DNA of 64,000 bases, from assembly GCA_049975245.1 (NCBI GenBank), contig JBNGDB010000002.1, positions 97,194 to 161,193 on the forward strand, read 5' to 3'. The position numbers and the translations under genes are program-made. The notes below the pieces were generated by a model. The model was not told the DNA's origin, ran no database searches, and was given only the letters and a program-made list of their open reading frames with translations. Positions 7,490-16,396 of the stretch are shown one piece after another. Origin of the DNA: UBA117 sp049975245 (GTDB lineage: Archaea; Methanobacteriota; Methanobacteria; Methanobacteriales; Methanobacteriaceae). How positions within the stretch are numbered: position 1 is the first letter of the stretch; every line of letters begins with the position of its first letter.

Positions 7490-7900
7490 ATGGCAGGAAT
7501 ATTTGTAAAACGTACATTGGCCTTTATAATTGATGCACTTATTATAACTGGGAGTATATGGATAATAAGTGCTTTAGTATACCCTTTAATTATTATAACT
7601 GGATTATTCCCAATTTTTAATTTATGGCTGTTAATTCTTGCTATAATCATAATGTTTTATTTCACCTATTTGGAAAAAAATAAAGGTGCTACCTTAGGTA
7701 AAAATGTAATGAATTTAAAAGTCGTTGCTCTTGAAGGAGAACTAACCTATAAAAAGGCATTCATACGTAATATTTCAAAAATATTGTGGTTTCCAATAAT
7801 TTTTGATTTAATAGCAGGATCCTTATCTACCCGCAATAAGATTAGATATTTAGATAATGTTGCTGGTACAGACGTTTTGGAATCTGAACCGGAAAAATGA
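7490..7900 (+). CDS. RDD-family integral membrane protein
   Basis: About 136 residues starting at ATG 7490 behind an AAGTGAT ribosome site; GTG at 7481 is less likely because that site would overlap it. The first helix contains the family pattern Arg...Asp (VKRTLAFIIDALIITG), followed by two more membrane segments, the lysine-rich loop YLEKNKGATLGKNVMNLKVV and a final RN-containing helix. RDD proteins are small three-helix proteins of mostly unknown function; some act in Na+/H+ exchange or stress. It follows hypE closely, but no functional tie is evident. Confidence 0.8.
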   Translation: MAGIFVKRTLAFIIDALIITGSIWIISALVYPLIIITGLFPIFNLWLLILAIIIMFYFTYLEKNKGATLGKNVMNLKVVALEGELTYKKAFIRNISKILWFPIIFDLIAGSLSTRNKIRYLDNVAGTDVLESEPEK

Positions 7901-7939
7901 ATTTTTTTAATCTTAATTTTTAATATTATGATGATTAAA

Positions 7940-9007
7940 ATGTATAAAAAATCAATTTTAATTGTTATAATTCTTTTTACTTTTATCTTATCATTTAACA
8001 TTTCTTTTGCCACTTCCGATCTGGTATCTCACGTAGAGTTTATTTCTAAAAATATCGGCCCCCGACCTGCAGGTTCATTAAACGAAGTAAAAACAGCGGA
8101 TTATATTGCTGAAAAGTTCCGTAGCAACGGATTAGAAACTCAAATACAGGAATTTAAATATTATACTATTACTTCCAGTGAGGTTAAAACATCTCGAAAT
8201 GTCATTGGAGTAATAAAAGGTGTTTCCGATAAAGAGATTATTATATGCGCTGATCTAGATACCGTTAAAGATTATAATACTGGAAATTACACCACTGGGG
8301 CTAGTGATGCTTTAGTTCCTCTATCATTGCTGATTGGCCTGGCAGAAAAATATAAAAATAAAAAACCATACTATACAATAAAACTCATCGGATTCGGAGC
8401 AGGGGAGGATGGATTTACATATCCCCTTATATTACCTAGAAGAACTAATTTAAAGGCTAATAGTTATTATCAGATAATGTACTTGCCTTATTTAGTTGGA
8501 TCACGTTATTATATTTTATCAAATCAGGGCTTAGTTAATAATACAGTGGCGGTTCTAAGTTTAGAGGCATTAGGAATTGGGGATCCTTTTTTAGTATCTC
8601 AAGATTATTATGCAGTGAATGATCAAAATTATATAAATTTTTTAATATTTTATAGTAATTTAAAAGATTATAACTTGAAAAAAATAGATTTTATGGCCTC
8701 AAAAATGGTTTCTGGTAATGAAGCACCTATTAGTCATGTTTATTTGCCTTTCTCAATAGCTAATATCCCATCCACCTTTTTAACCTCTATGAAAAATCCT
8801 AATATTTCCTCAGGGGTACATGATACTCAAAATGAGATGCCGAACTATTTAAGCTCCCAAGATACATACGAAAATCTTTTAAAAGAAAACGGTGGCAGAG
8901 AACAATTAGAGAAAAATTTGGAATATAAATTGGATTTGGTGGATAATTTGATAATAGGTACTACAGTTTATAATTTACTAAAAATTAACTATTTATATCA
9001 TCCCTAA
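7940..9007 (+). CDS. Secreted M28-like (aminopeptidase-type) protein with an altered metal site
   Basis: 355 residues from ATG 7940, which has a GATGAT site upstream; two earlier in-frame ATGs at 7928 and 7931 are possible. A clear signal peptide or anchor (KKSILIVIILFTFILSFNISFA) leads into an M28/Zn-peptidase-like domain: GPRPAGS, then CADLDTV where active enzymes read AH-x-D, then GASDA, GFGAGEDG, SLEALG and SGVHDTQNE. The first metal His is replaced by Asp and the Glu-Glu pair is Glu-Asp, so catalysis may be altered or lost. It faces outward, perhaps acting on or binding cell-wall peptides. It forms a run with the RDD gene, 39 bases upstream. Confidence 0.65.
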   Translation: MYKKSILIVIILFTFILSFNISFATSDLVSHVEFISKNIGPRPAGSLNEVKTADYIAEKFRSNGLETQIQEFKYYTITSSEVKTSRNVIGVIKGVSDKEIIICADLDTVKDYNTGNYTTGASDALVPLSLLIGLAEKYKNKKPYYTIKLIGFGAGEDGFTYPLILPRRTNLKANSYYQIMYLPYLVGSRYYILSNQGLVNNTVAVLSLEALGIGDPFLVSQDYYAVNDQNYINFLIFYSNLKDYNLKKIDFMASKMVSGNEAPISHVYLPFSIANIPSTFLTSMKNPNISSGVHDTQNEMPNYLSSQDTYENLLKENGGREQLEKNLEYKLDLVDNLIIGTTVYNLLKINYLYHP

Positions 9008-9026
9008 AAAATTAAAAAAAATAATA

Positions 9027-9281
9027 TTATGGTTGTTCTGGTATCTCTGCGCCAACTTTTGAAAGTGCCCGGGCAATGATAAAAGTTGCTAATACAGCGA
9101 TTATAGTAACAATTACAGCGTATACCAACAGCCCAATAATAGCATTGCCTGCCTTAAATAATTCAAGTATTACAGCTTTTATAGCTTCGTTCCAAGCTAA
9201 AGCAGCAACTAAACCAAAAGCAGCTGTTATAAGTCCTGCAAATGTTTCTAAGAAAAGTATTTTAGTGCTTTTTTCACTCAT
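9027..9281 (-). CDS. DUF5654-type small membrane protein
   Basis: 84 residues with two hydrophobic segments: LETFAGLITAAFGLVAALAWNEA at about 11-33 and a second at ~45-70 ending IIARALSKVG. This layout and the ALAWNEAI motif fit the archaeal DUF5654 family, function unknown. The start is fixed by AGGAGGGTG seven bases before ATG 9281; the upstream in-frame GTG at 9287 overlaps the ribosome site and is rejected. It converges on the M28-like gene with a 19-base gap, so the two share a T-rich terminator region. Confidence 0.8.
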   Translation of the reverse strand: MSEKSTKILFLETFAGLITAAFGLVAALAWNEAIKAVILELFKAGNAIIGLLVYAVIVTIIAVLATFIIARALSKVGAEIPEQP

Positions 9282-9645
9282 TTTCACCCTCCTATAATAA
9301 AAATTTGTTAATTATCTTTTTGTTAAAATATATATATAATATTTAGTTATTTCCACTAAACGGCCTTTTACCTCTTTAAAAATTCTATAATATTTAAAGT
9401 TAAGTAGAATTTTAATAATTTAAGAAATAGTAATTTTTAAATTCACATTAGACATCAAAAAAATGTGGGGGAATATAAATTTTTACTATCCAAAATAAAA
9501 AATTGAATAAATTATAGTTTATATTAATTAATAGTAAATCCATTAAAATATTATTGAACAGAATATAAACTAAAATTTCTAAATCTTAATTTAATATTAT
9601 TATTTGATGTCTTAAATATATAGAAATAGTTACAAGGTGATCTAT
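9282..9645. other. Noncoding divergent region
   Basis: 364 bases, mostly A/T, between the DUF5654 gene (minus) and the 40-residue ORF (plus). A run aaaatatatatataatattt near 9325 is a candidate TATA element for the minus-strand gene. Nothing else was recognised. Confidence 0.5.
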
Positions 9646-9768
9646 TTGACAGCTTTAAACTGGAAAGAAATTGTTATTGGACTAATTATTGGCATCTTGT
9701 TAACTATTATTATTAGAATTGCTTCCGAGAGGCTAACTTCAAATTTGGTGTTATCGGTTATGTTTTAA
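9646..9768 (+). CDS. Predicted 40-aa single-span membrane protein
   Basis: TTG at 9646 is preceded by AAGGTGATCTA, a near-perfect methanobacterial ribosome site at the right spacing. The product has one strong membrane segment (IVIGLIIGILLTIIIRIA at ~9-26) after a short polar N-terminus and ends in TSNLVLSVMF. No family was recognised. It sits 20 bases before the Cas4-like nuclease gene in the same direction and may be cotranscribed with it. The good ribosome site and intact hydrophobic helix argue that it is real despite its size. Confidence 0.55.
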   Translation: MTALNWKEIVIGLIIGILLTIIIRIASERLTSNLVLSVMF

Positions 9769-9788
9769 ATTAAAATTCTAATCATGGA

Positions 9789-10466
9789 ATGGATAACATG
9801 TTAAAAGATCTAGAATATAAAAATCATCCCCAAATCTCAGAAGTGAAAATTGTAGATGGTAAGAATAATTTTCCCATAAGTTGGCTTAATAAACAAGGGT
9901 ATTGTGAATATTCTATATATTTGGAGAATTTTAAGCAGCTTAAAGTAAAACCAACTAAGGAAATGGTTAAAGGTCACAGAGAACATTCTATTTTAGAAGG
10001 TAAATTCCAAGAAGATGCTGAACCAGCAACATTTAGTGAAATGATGGAAACTTCAAAATCTACTGAAATATTTTCCAGAGAATTCTACGTTATATCGATT
10101 AAAAATGGTATCAGAGGATTTATTGATGAAATATGGATGACCCCTGATGAATTTGTTATAATAGATGATAAACCAGGGACTATTCCCTATCCTTCTAATA
10201 TCAACCAAGTTTATGGATATTGTTTAGCATTCAAGGAAATGGTTGATGATGAGCGAAATATTGTGGCCGCACTTCGTGAGAGAGGTAGTGATAATATTTA
10301 CTGGGCCAACAATTTCGATCAAAATGCTGAGAAACAAATAATCAATCTAATTAATCACATGCATATATTAATAGAAGGTAGAAAACCTTTTATACCTACT
10401 AATAATCCTAATAAGTGCAGAAAATGCAGATTCAATAGTGTTTGTGATGGTAAAACTATTTTTTAA
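9789..10466 (+). CDS. Stand-alone Cas4-like PD-(D/E)XK nuclease with Fe-S cluster
   Basis: 225 residues carrying the complete Cas4/RecB-nuclease motif set: GxxxH at 62-66 (GHREH), GxxD at 110-113 (GFID), the catalytic DxK at 126-128 within IIDDKPG, QxxxY at 140-144, and four Cys (39, 210, 213, 219) placed as in the Cas4 [4Fe-4S] cluster. Cas4 proteins are 5'-3' DNA exonucleases that trim CRISPR prespacers, but many archaeal relatives are solitary and belong to repair or to mobile elements. No cas gene or array is present here, so a repair role is the more careful reading. ATG at 9789 or 9798. Confidence 0.82.
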   Translation: MDNMLKDLEYKNHPQISEVKIVDGKNNFPISWLNKQGYCEYSIYLENFKQLKVKPTKEMVKGHREHSILEGKFQEDAEPATFSEMMETSKSTEIFSREFYVISIKNGIRGFIDEIWMTPDEFVIIDDKPGTIPYPSNINQVYGYCLAFKEMVDDERNIVAALRERGSDNIYWANNFDQNAEKQIINLINHMHILIEGRKPFIPTNNPNKCRKCRFNSVCDGKTIF

Positions 10467-10578
10467 CAACATTGATCTACTATAATGATTTTATAAGACA
10501 TTTACAATTTTTTAAAATAAAAATAGTATAATTTTTTTTAATGTTTTGAATATATCTAATATATTTCATGTTTATATC

Positions 10579-11961
10579 CTATTTTTTGGCAAGAGAGGCG
10601 AATATTCCGGCAAAACATAGTATTGTAAAAATTATAAATGCTATTTTTATACTTTCTAATAATGCGGGATAATGCTGAGGCATTATCTGCACATTACCAA
10701 TAAACAGTGAAAATATCAGTATAACTATTCCCATACTCATAGTTTGTCCAATTAATCGCATGGTGCTTACTGATGCAGATGCTACACCAAAAAATCTTCT
10801 TTCAACTGATCCCATGATGGCATTTGTATTGGGCGATGAAAATAAACCAAATCCAAGCCCTAAAAGGGCTAAACCCATTATAATAAAGTTTATACTGGTC
10901 TGGTCATTAATAAAGGTGAATACGAAAAGGCCTAATGTTACTATTGCCATACCAATAGATGCTATTAGGCGGGGTTCATATTTATCAGATAATCTTCCCG
11001 CTAAAGGTGCCATTATAGCCATAATTATGGGTTGAGCAACTAAAATTAGTCCAGCAGATTGAGGATCAAATCCTTTCAAGTACTGTAGATATAAGCTCAA
11101 AAGAAAAGTCACACCAAAAGTAGCACTGTAGTTGATTAATGCGGCTAAATTAGAAAAAGCAAAAGTAGCGTTCTTAAAAAAGAGTTTCATATCCAAAACA
11201 GGACTTTCGGCTTTTAATTCCCACTTAATAAAACCTATTATTCCCACTATTCCTGCAATTATCAACAACAAACCAAGTGTTCCAGGTAGCAGTGAAAATC
11301 CATATATTAAAATTAGTAGGGAGAAACTGTAAAAAATTGATCCAGGCATGTCAAATTTTTCACCTTTACACACGGCCCATTCCATCTTAAGCTTCCATAA
11401 TGTTAAGAAAATTACCAACAAACCTAAAGGCACCATTAAAATGAAAAGACTTCTCCAACCAATAAATTGTGTTAAAAAACCCCCTAAAAAGGGACCTAAA
11501 GAAAGACCCACATAAACTGATGCTATATTTATCCCTATAGCTTTTCCCCTATCTTTTGGTGGGAATACGTGGGTTATGATTGCCAGTCCAGTAACAAATA
11601 TCATTGCTGAACCAATTCCCTGTAAAACTCTAAATATGATGAGGGTTAATGCAGAGGGTGCCAGTGCCGAAAGTAATGATGAAATTGTAAATATTATGAT
11701 ACCATAGATAAATACCTTTTTCATTCCAAATATGTCTGCAATTCTTCCAAAAGGTACAGCAAACATGGCAGCTGCTAATAAATATGAGGTTGCCACCCAG
11801 CTTAACAGTATGGCGTCTGTGGCAAATTCCATACCAATAGAGGGGAGAGCGATATTTATTGAAGAGCCCATAAAGGGTGTAATAAAAGATGTTATTGATG
11901 CAATTATTATAGCAGATAATTTTATAGCATTGTTATCCATTGTATTATCTATTTTTTCCAT
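10579..11961 (-). CDS. MFS drug-exporter-like transporter (DHA2/EmrB-QacA type)
   Basis: 460 residues with about 14 hydrophobic segments. The first helix has the DHA-type D/N-containing pattern (ITPFMGSSINIALPSIG), motif A appears as GRIADIFGMKKVF, motif C as GLSLGPFLGGFL and a second motif A-like GRLSDKYEPR in the middle. Proteins of this group export drugs or metabolites in exchange for protons at the cytoplasmic membrane; the substrate cannot be told. It ends convergently with the Cas4-like gene and is transcribed alone. GGGGAAG precedes the ATG. Confidence 0.88.
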   Translation of the reverse strand: MEKIDNTMDNNAIKLSAIIIASITSFITPFMGSSINIALPSIGMEFATDAILLSWVATSYLLAAAMFAVPFGRIADIFGMKKVFIYGIIIFTISSLLSALAPSALTLIIFRVLQGIGSAMIFVTGLAIITHVFPPKDRGKAIGINIASVYVGLSLGPFLGGFLTQFIGWRSLFILMVPLGLLVIFLTLWKLKMEWAVCKGEKFDMPGSIFYSFSLLILIYGFSLLPGTLGLLLIIAGIVGIIGFIKWELKAESPVLDMKLFFKNATFAFSNLAALINYSATFGVTFLLSLYLQYLKGFDPQSAGLILVAQPIIMAIMAPLAGRLSDKYEPRLIASIGMAIVTLGLFVFTFINDQTSINFIIMGLALLGLGFGLFSSPNTNAIMGSVERRFFGVASASVSTMRLIGQTMSMGIVILIFSLFIGNVQIMPQHYPALLESIKIAFIIFTILCFAGIFASLAKK

Positions 11962-12143
11962 AAATTCTTCCCCAATAAAATTAATGGTTAACTTTTATAA
12001 GATTATTTATTCTAATTATGACTTTCCATGATTAAACTCAATTGAAATTGGTTAATACTAAATTATAATTTCAATAATATAATTCTTATTGTATGTTGAA
12101 TTTATTATCTTTTAAAAATAAAAAAAATGATGGAATTGATCCA

Positions 12144-13643
12144 TCAGAATTTAACTGGAGATTCTAAACCAGCCATTTTAACTCCTGTTAAGGCTGATGC
12201 TTCCACACTTAGCGATCTTAGATCATCTTTTTCTAATTTGAAAACATCAGTGTTTCCTGCCTGTTGAGTTAACATGCATATTTCTTCAGTCATAGCTTCT
12301 ATGTATCTTGCCACTCTTTTACCGCCTTCTATATAATCTAAACGTCTTCTAAGTTGCGGGTTTTGTGTAGCAATACCTTTCCTACAAGTACCTGCATAAC
12401 ACATCTGGCAAACTCTACAACCAATGGAAACTAGTGCTGAAGTCCCTATGTAAACAGCATCCGCGCCAAGGGCTATTGCCTTTGCAACATCAGCACCACT
12501 ACGTATACCACCAGCAGCAACAAGACTTACCTTTTCACGTAAATTTATATGTTTTAGAGCTTCATCTGCTTCAACAATTGCTGCTATGGTTGGTACTCCT
12601 GAATGTTCAGTGACCACATCTGGACCAGCTCCAGTTCCGCCTTGCATTCCATCCACTACTATAATATCTGCTCCACCTTTAGCTGCAATTTTAACATCGT
12701 CACTTACCCTTCCTGATGTAAATTTAACAATAATAGGAACTTTCCAATCGGTAATTTCCCTTAATTGGGAAATCTTCATACTTAAGTCCTCTGGTCCTAC
12801 AATGTCCATGTGTCTTGCTGGACTCAAGGCATCAGTTCCTTCAGGAATCATTCTAATCTTAGATACTTCTGCTGTGACTTTTTCTCCAAGTAAATGGCCG
12901 CCCATACCAGATTTAGCACCTTGACCTATTTTTATTTCTATTGCATCTGAATTATTGAGGTAATCCGCTGATACACCAAATCTACCAGATGCATATTGTG
13001 CTATGAGTTTTGAGGCGTATTTTCGTTCTTCAGGCAGCATACCCCCTTCACCAGTATTTGTAGCAGTACCAGAAAGTGTAGCACCCATGGCTAAAGCTAT
13101 TTTGGCTTCTTTGCTTAGAGCACCAAATGACATGGCAGCAATCATTATAGGAGTATCAATTATCAGAGGATTTTCTGCATATCTATTACCTAAAACCACT
13201 TTGGTATTACAAGGTTCCCGGTATTTGTCTATAGGTGGTCTAGAAACTTGAGCTGGAACAATAACCAGATCGTCAAAGGTGGGTATTACCCTGGTTGCTC
13301 CACAACCTCTTACTTTGTAGGATCCTTCAGATGATTTACGATTAATTTCCACTAAATCATTAAAGGACCAAACATTCCTTCTATCTTCTGGAACAGCATT
13401 AACCTCAATTGCATTATTAGGACACATTTCTTCACAAATTCTGCATCCTACACAGTTTTCATGATGTATAGGGTAAGGTTCACCGTCGATAATTTCATAA
13501 ACGTCATGTGGACAGTTATTGTAACAAGAGAAACAGTTTTTACATAGTTCTTCATTACGATTATCACAAAGATACCAGCAGCATCCAGGCCGGTCAAAGT
13601 TTCTCATACAGAGATCTTTGCTTCTTTCGACTTTAAATGGCAT
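12144..13643 (-). CDS. gltB: Archaeal-type glutamate synthase, FMN/synthase domain with N-terminal ferredoxin domain
   Basis: 499 residues. The N-terminus holds two [4Fe-4S] motifs (Cys 34/37/40/44 and 64/67/70/74) plus extra Cys 12, 21, 22 and 26. The rest is the TIM-barrel FMN domain of glutamate synthase: GKGAKSGMGG-type lid (here GQGAKSGMGGHLLG), VDGMQGGTGAGP and the [3Fe-4S] motif CRVCQMCYAGTC followed by RKGIATQNP. It condenses 2-oxoglutarate with ammonia channelled from the glutaminase subunit to give glutamate. It is the last gene of the pdxT-glutamate synthase operon and its start overlaps the previous stop (TAATG). No GltD-type NADPH subunit is nearby; reductant must come from ferredoxin or the F420-like subunit. 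Confidence 0.93.
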   Translation of the reverse strand: MPFKVERSKDLCMRNFDRPGCCWYLCDNRNEELCKNCFSCYNNCPHDVYEIIDGEPYPIHHENCVGCRICEEMCPNNAIEVNAVPEDRRNVWSFNDLVEINRKSSEGSYKVRGCGATRVIPTFDDLVIVPAQVSRPPIDKYREPCNTKVVLGNRYAENPLIIDTPIMIAAMSFGALSKEAKIALAMGATLSGTATNTGEGGMLPEERKYASKLIAQYASGRFGVSADYLNNSDAIEIKIGQGAKSGMGGHLLGEKVTAEVSKIRMIPEGTDALSPARHMDIVGPEDLSMKISQLREITDWKVPIIVKFTSGRVSDDVKIAAKGGADIIVVDGMQGGTGAGPDVVTEHSGVPTIAAIVEADEALKHINLREKVSLVAAGGIRSGADVAKAIALGADAVYIGTSALVSIGCRVCQMCYAGTCRKGIATQNPQLRRRLDYIEGGKRVARYIEAMTEEICMLTQQAGNTDVFKLEKDDLRSLSVEASALTGVKMAGLESPVKF

Positions 13644-14773
13644 TATTTACCCCCATTATCTTTTTTATCATTCTTATTCTTCATAGATTTAAATATGGGA
13701 CATGCTGCATATTTAGTTCCTGAAGCTTTTAATACGTCGGCAACATTATCTGTTATTTTGGGTATTGGTTTCCATGGCTCTGAAGGACTTTTGTCAACCA
13801 CCATAACTTTATCAACTATTTTATTGGCCAGGGCATAACTTAATAATGCTGTAGCCACTCCACCATCTTGTCCATTTATCATTGGTGCTTTAGCTGACAT
13901 AATTTTTATATAATTCCCAAAGGGATTTCTTTCAGATTCTTCTTTACTTACTATATCTTCAGAAACATAGGTTCGAGGACATGCCACATAACAAGCATTA
14001 CATCCTTCGGGACATTCTCCTTTAATTTCCGGTTTACGATCCTCTATTTTAATAATATCTTCTGGACATGCCCAATAACAAGCACCGCATAATACGCAAG
14101 CACCAATATCGATCACATCACCTTTTAAATCTTTAAATTGACATGAACTTACTTCTGATATAAAATCTTCGTCAGGTATAAATCTTCTAGAAATTACAGG
14201 CCTTCCAACCTTTTCTCTATTTTTTATTTCCAATTTATTAGCATTTTTCTTTTCAACTGCTAATCGATCCATTAACACTAATCCTTTATCAGAAATAGGC
14301 TGAGTTTTAATGTAATAATCTTTTTCTGCATTTTCTACTAATTCTAAACCTTTATCAGTCCTTATTATAATAGTAGACCATCCATCAGGTGAACCTACCG
14401 AACCAACTGATATATCTGATTGTTCAGAAGTAAAATCCATACATATCTGACAGCTTTTACGAATACATTTTTTTGCCTCATCTAGAGGAATTTTAAACAC
14501 TTTATCTTGAGTTAAATAGAACCATAAATATCCCTTTTCGATCCTACACTCTTCAATATCTTTCATATCAATATTGTATTGATTTAATAACTCTTTCATG
14601 TAATTATAGGAAAAGTTTTCCATACAAAAAAGTCCAATAGTTAAATCTACTGGAAAATCACCTATATTATCGTGATATTTTTCCATTTTGGATGCGGCAA
14701 GAATCTGACAAGGTGTTCCAATCATGGCCACATTGTCTTGATTATTTTTAATCTGATTAATTTCTTTCATCAT
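13643..14773 (-). CDS. FrhB/F420-dehydrogenase beta-like iron-sulfur protein with permuted domain order (glutamate synthase operon)
   Basis: 376 residues made of the FrhB-family parts in an unusual order. The segment normally C-terminal comes first: IGTPCQI at 18-24, GLFC at 47-50 and CIRKSCQIC at 103-111. Two [4Fe-4S] motifs follow (Cys 226/229/232/236 and 254/258/261/265). The segment normally N-terminal comes last: DGGVATALLSYALA at 303-316 and ASGTKYAACP at 350-359. FrhB-type proteins bind FAD, iron-sulfur clusters and coenzyme F420. Tightly overlapped by both neighbours, it is probably the electron-input subunit of the glutamate synthase; F420H2 as donor is inference. Confidence 0.75.
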   Translation of the reverse strand: MMKEINQIKNNQDNVAMIGTPCQILAASKMEKYHDNIGDFPVDLTIGLFCMENFSYNYMKELLNQYNIDMKDIEECRIEKGYLWFYLTQDKVFKIPLDEAKKCIRKSCQICMDFTSEQSDISVGSVGSPDGWSTIIIRTDKGLELVENAEKDYYIKTQPISDKGLVLMDRLAVEKKNANKLEIKNREKVGRPVISRRFIPDEDFISEVSSCQFKDLKGDVIDIGACVLCGACYWACPEDIIKIEDRKPEIKGECPEGCNACYVACPRTYVSEDIVSKEESERNPFGNYIKIMSAKAPMINGQDGGVATALLSYALANKIVDKVMVVDKSPSEPWKPIPKITDNVADVLKASGTKYAACPIFKSMKNKNDKKDNGGK

Positions 14774-15459
14774 CCTTCCTCCGATTCTTTTCCATAAAAC
14801 GGACGTTTACTTAATGGAACAATTTTCTTGAATTTTTTATATTCATTTTCCTCTAAATTGAAGCCGTAGTTTAGCAAAATTTCTTGAAGTTCATTTTTAT
14901 CAGAATCATCAATCTCTATAACTTTAGCATTTTTTCCGAGGCTCTTTATAGTGCCCAAAACATAAATAGCTCCACGAATGATTGATTCACCAGCGTCTTC
15001 GGCAATATCTCCTAAAATGATAATACGTCCACCCATCATAAAAAGACCAGTCATAAAACCAGAGTTTCCACCTATTATAATGGTTCCATCTTTCATAATT
15101 TCTCCAGTTCTTGAGCCTACATCCCTTTTTACCACAACTGTACCACCGTAAATTCCCTGACCTACACCATCACCGGCAGATCCGTCAATAACTATTTCCC
15201 CAGCAGTCATATTATCTGCAGGGAACCATCCGGCATTGCCTTTAATATGAATTTTGGACTCATGTATCATGGTCCCTACGAAGTATCCTGCACTACCATC
15301 AACTATTAATTCAACAGGTTCAGTTAATCCAGCAATGAGATAGTGCATAGCATTAGGATTCTTAATTATAATCCGATCATACTCTGTGGCTGCCTTTTTA
15401 ATTTCTCTATTTACGTCCCGGGGTTCTTTCATATTAGCGTCTATTTCAATTTCCCGCAT
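14770..15459 (-). CDS. Glutamate synthase GXGXG domain subunit
   Basis: About 229 residues forming the glycine-rich right-handed beta-helix found at the C-terminus of bacterial GltB and in FwdC. Repeated turns of the GxxGxxxG kind are visible: GSAGYFVGTMIHESKIHIKG, GSAGDGVGQGIYGG, GNSGFMTGLFMMGG and EDAGESIIRG. It has a structural and domain-coupling role in the synthase. ATG at 15459 has AGGTGAT at ideal spacing; the upstream GTG (15468) lies inside that ribosome site and is rejected. It overlaps the next gene (ATGA) and follows the glutaminase gene by 16 bases. Confidence 0.9.
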   Translation of the reverse strand: MREIEIDANMKEPRDVNREIKKAATEYDRIIIKNPNAMHYLIAGLTEPVELIVDGSAGYFVGTMIHESKIHIKGNAGWFPADNMTAGEIVIDGSAGDGVGQGIYGGTVVVKRDVGSRTGEIMKDGTIIIGGNSGFMTGLFMMGGRIIILGDIAEDAGESIIRGAIYVLGTIKSLGKNAKVIEIDDSDKNELQEILLNYGFNLEENEYKKFKKIVPLSKRPFYGKESEEG

Positions 15460-15475
15460 GAAAATCACCTATATC

Positions 15476-16396
15476 TTAATAAATTTCGTAAACCCTTACT
15501 TCTCCTGGAGATATTTGTTCAACATCGTGGGTATCCATCACTTCTCTTAGAGCTACCTCTTCAGATGCAATAGCAAAAACTTCGTCATTTTCTGCCATAA
15601 CACCGGGCCTTAATCCTAATTGGTCTTTGGCTATACCAACCCCATTAGGAGTCCCTACCACATATGAAAACGGACCATCCATATCCTTTACAGATTGTTG
15701 TAGTGCTTCTTCCAGAGAGTATCCTTCTGATAATTTATCTGCTACATAATGTACTATACATTCAGTATCGTTATTTGTTTCGAAAATATGACCCTTCCTT
15801 TCCAGAGGGTCTCTTATTTTCCAGTAATTGGTAATTTGACCGTTATGAACCACAGTTATATCAGGAATTATATAGGTCTGGAAGGGATGGGCATGATATC
15901 GGTCTACAATACTTTCTGTTGAGAATCTAGTATGGCCAATAGCATGAGTTCCCATTTTTGTCCGTGTATCATATCTTTGGGCTATTTCTTCCACAGAACC
16001 AACGTCTTTAATCATTTCGAAAGAATGACTACCGTTTAATACTATAACATCCACTATTTTATCAATATCCATTATTAACGGTTTTAATTGAGAAAAAGAT
16101 TCCAAACCGATTTTGCAGCGGTAAATATTGTAATTTTCTACAGAAGGAATAATTTCATCATTTTTTATAGGGCTGGCTAGTTGAACCACTTCTTTAACTT
16201 GTTCTAAAAGACCTTTTCTTTCTTTAACTTCAATATTTAGTAAGTAATCGTTGTCTTCTAATCCTAAACCTCCGTAAATAGCAAAACCTGCTGAATCTGG
16301 CCCTCTGTGTTGTAGGGCTTTAAGCATTTTTGTCATAGCGTCACCTACATGATGAAGCTTTTTATCTTTAAATACGACTCCTGCTATTCCACACAA
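15476..16396 (-). CDS. Glutamate synthase class II glutamine amidotransferase subunit
   Basis: 306 residues of Ntn-type glutaminase. The start is TTG at 16396, directly giving Met-Cys2 as required for the catalytic N-terminal Cys (MCGIAGVV); AGGAGGT six bases upstream confirms it. Family motifs: ALQHRGPDSAGF, IGHTRFST, HNGQITN and NNDTECIVHY. It hydrolyses glutamine and passes ammonia to the FMN subunit. Because the start and its ribosome site lie within the end of pdxT (13-base overlap), translation of the two is probably coupled. Compared with GltB1 of bacteria, it carries an insert around residues 50-140. Confidence 0.92.
   Translation of the reverse strand: MCGIAGVVFKDKKLHHVGDAMTKMLKALQHRGPDSAGFAIYGGLGLEDNDYLLNIEVKERKGLLEQVKEVVQLASPIKNDEIIPSVENYNIYRCKIGLESFSQLKPLIMDIDKIVDVIVLNGSHSFEMIKDVGSVEEIAQRYDTRTKMGTHAIGHTRFSTESIVDRYHAHPFQTYIIPDITVVHNGQITNYWKIRDPLERKGHIFETNNDTECIVHYVADKLSEGYSLEEALQQSVKDMDGPFSYVVGTPNGVGIAKDQLGLRPGVMAENDEVFAIASEEVALREVMDTHDVEQISPGEVRVYEIY

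Noticed and set aside
9789..10466. Reading the Cas4-like gene as part of a CRISPR system
   Set aside because: No repeat-spacer array and no other cas gene are seen anywhere in the window.
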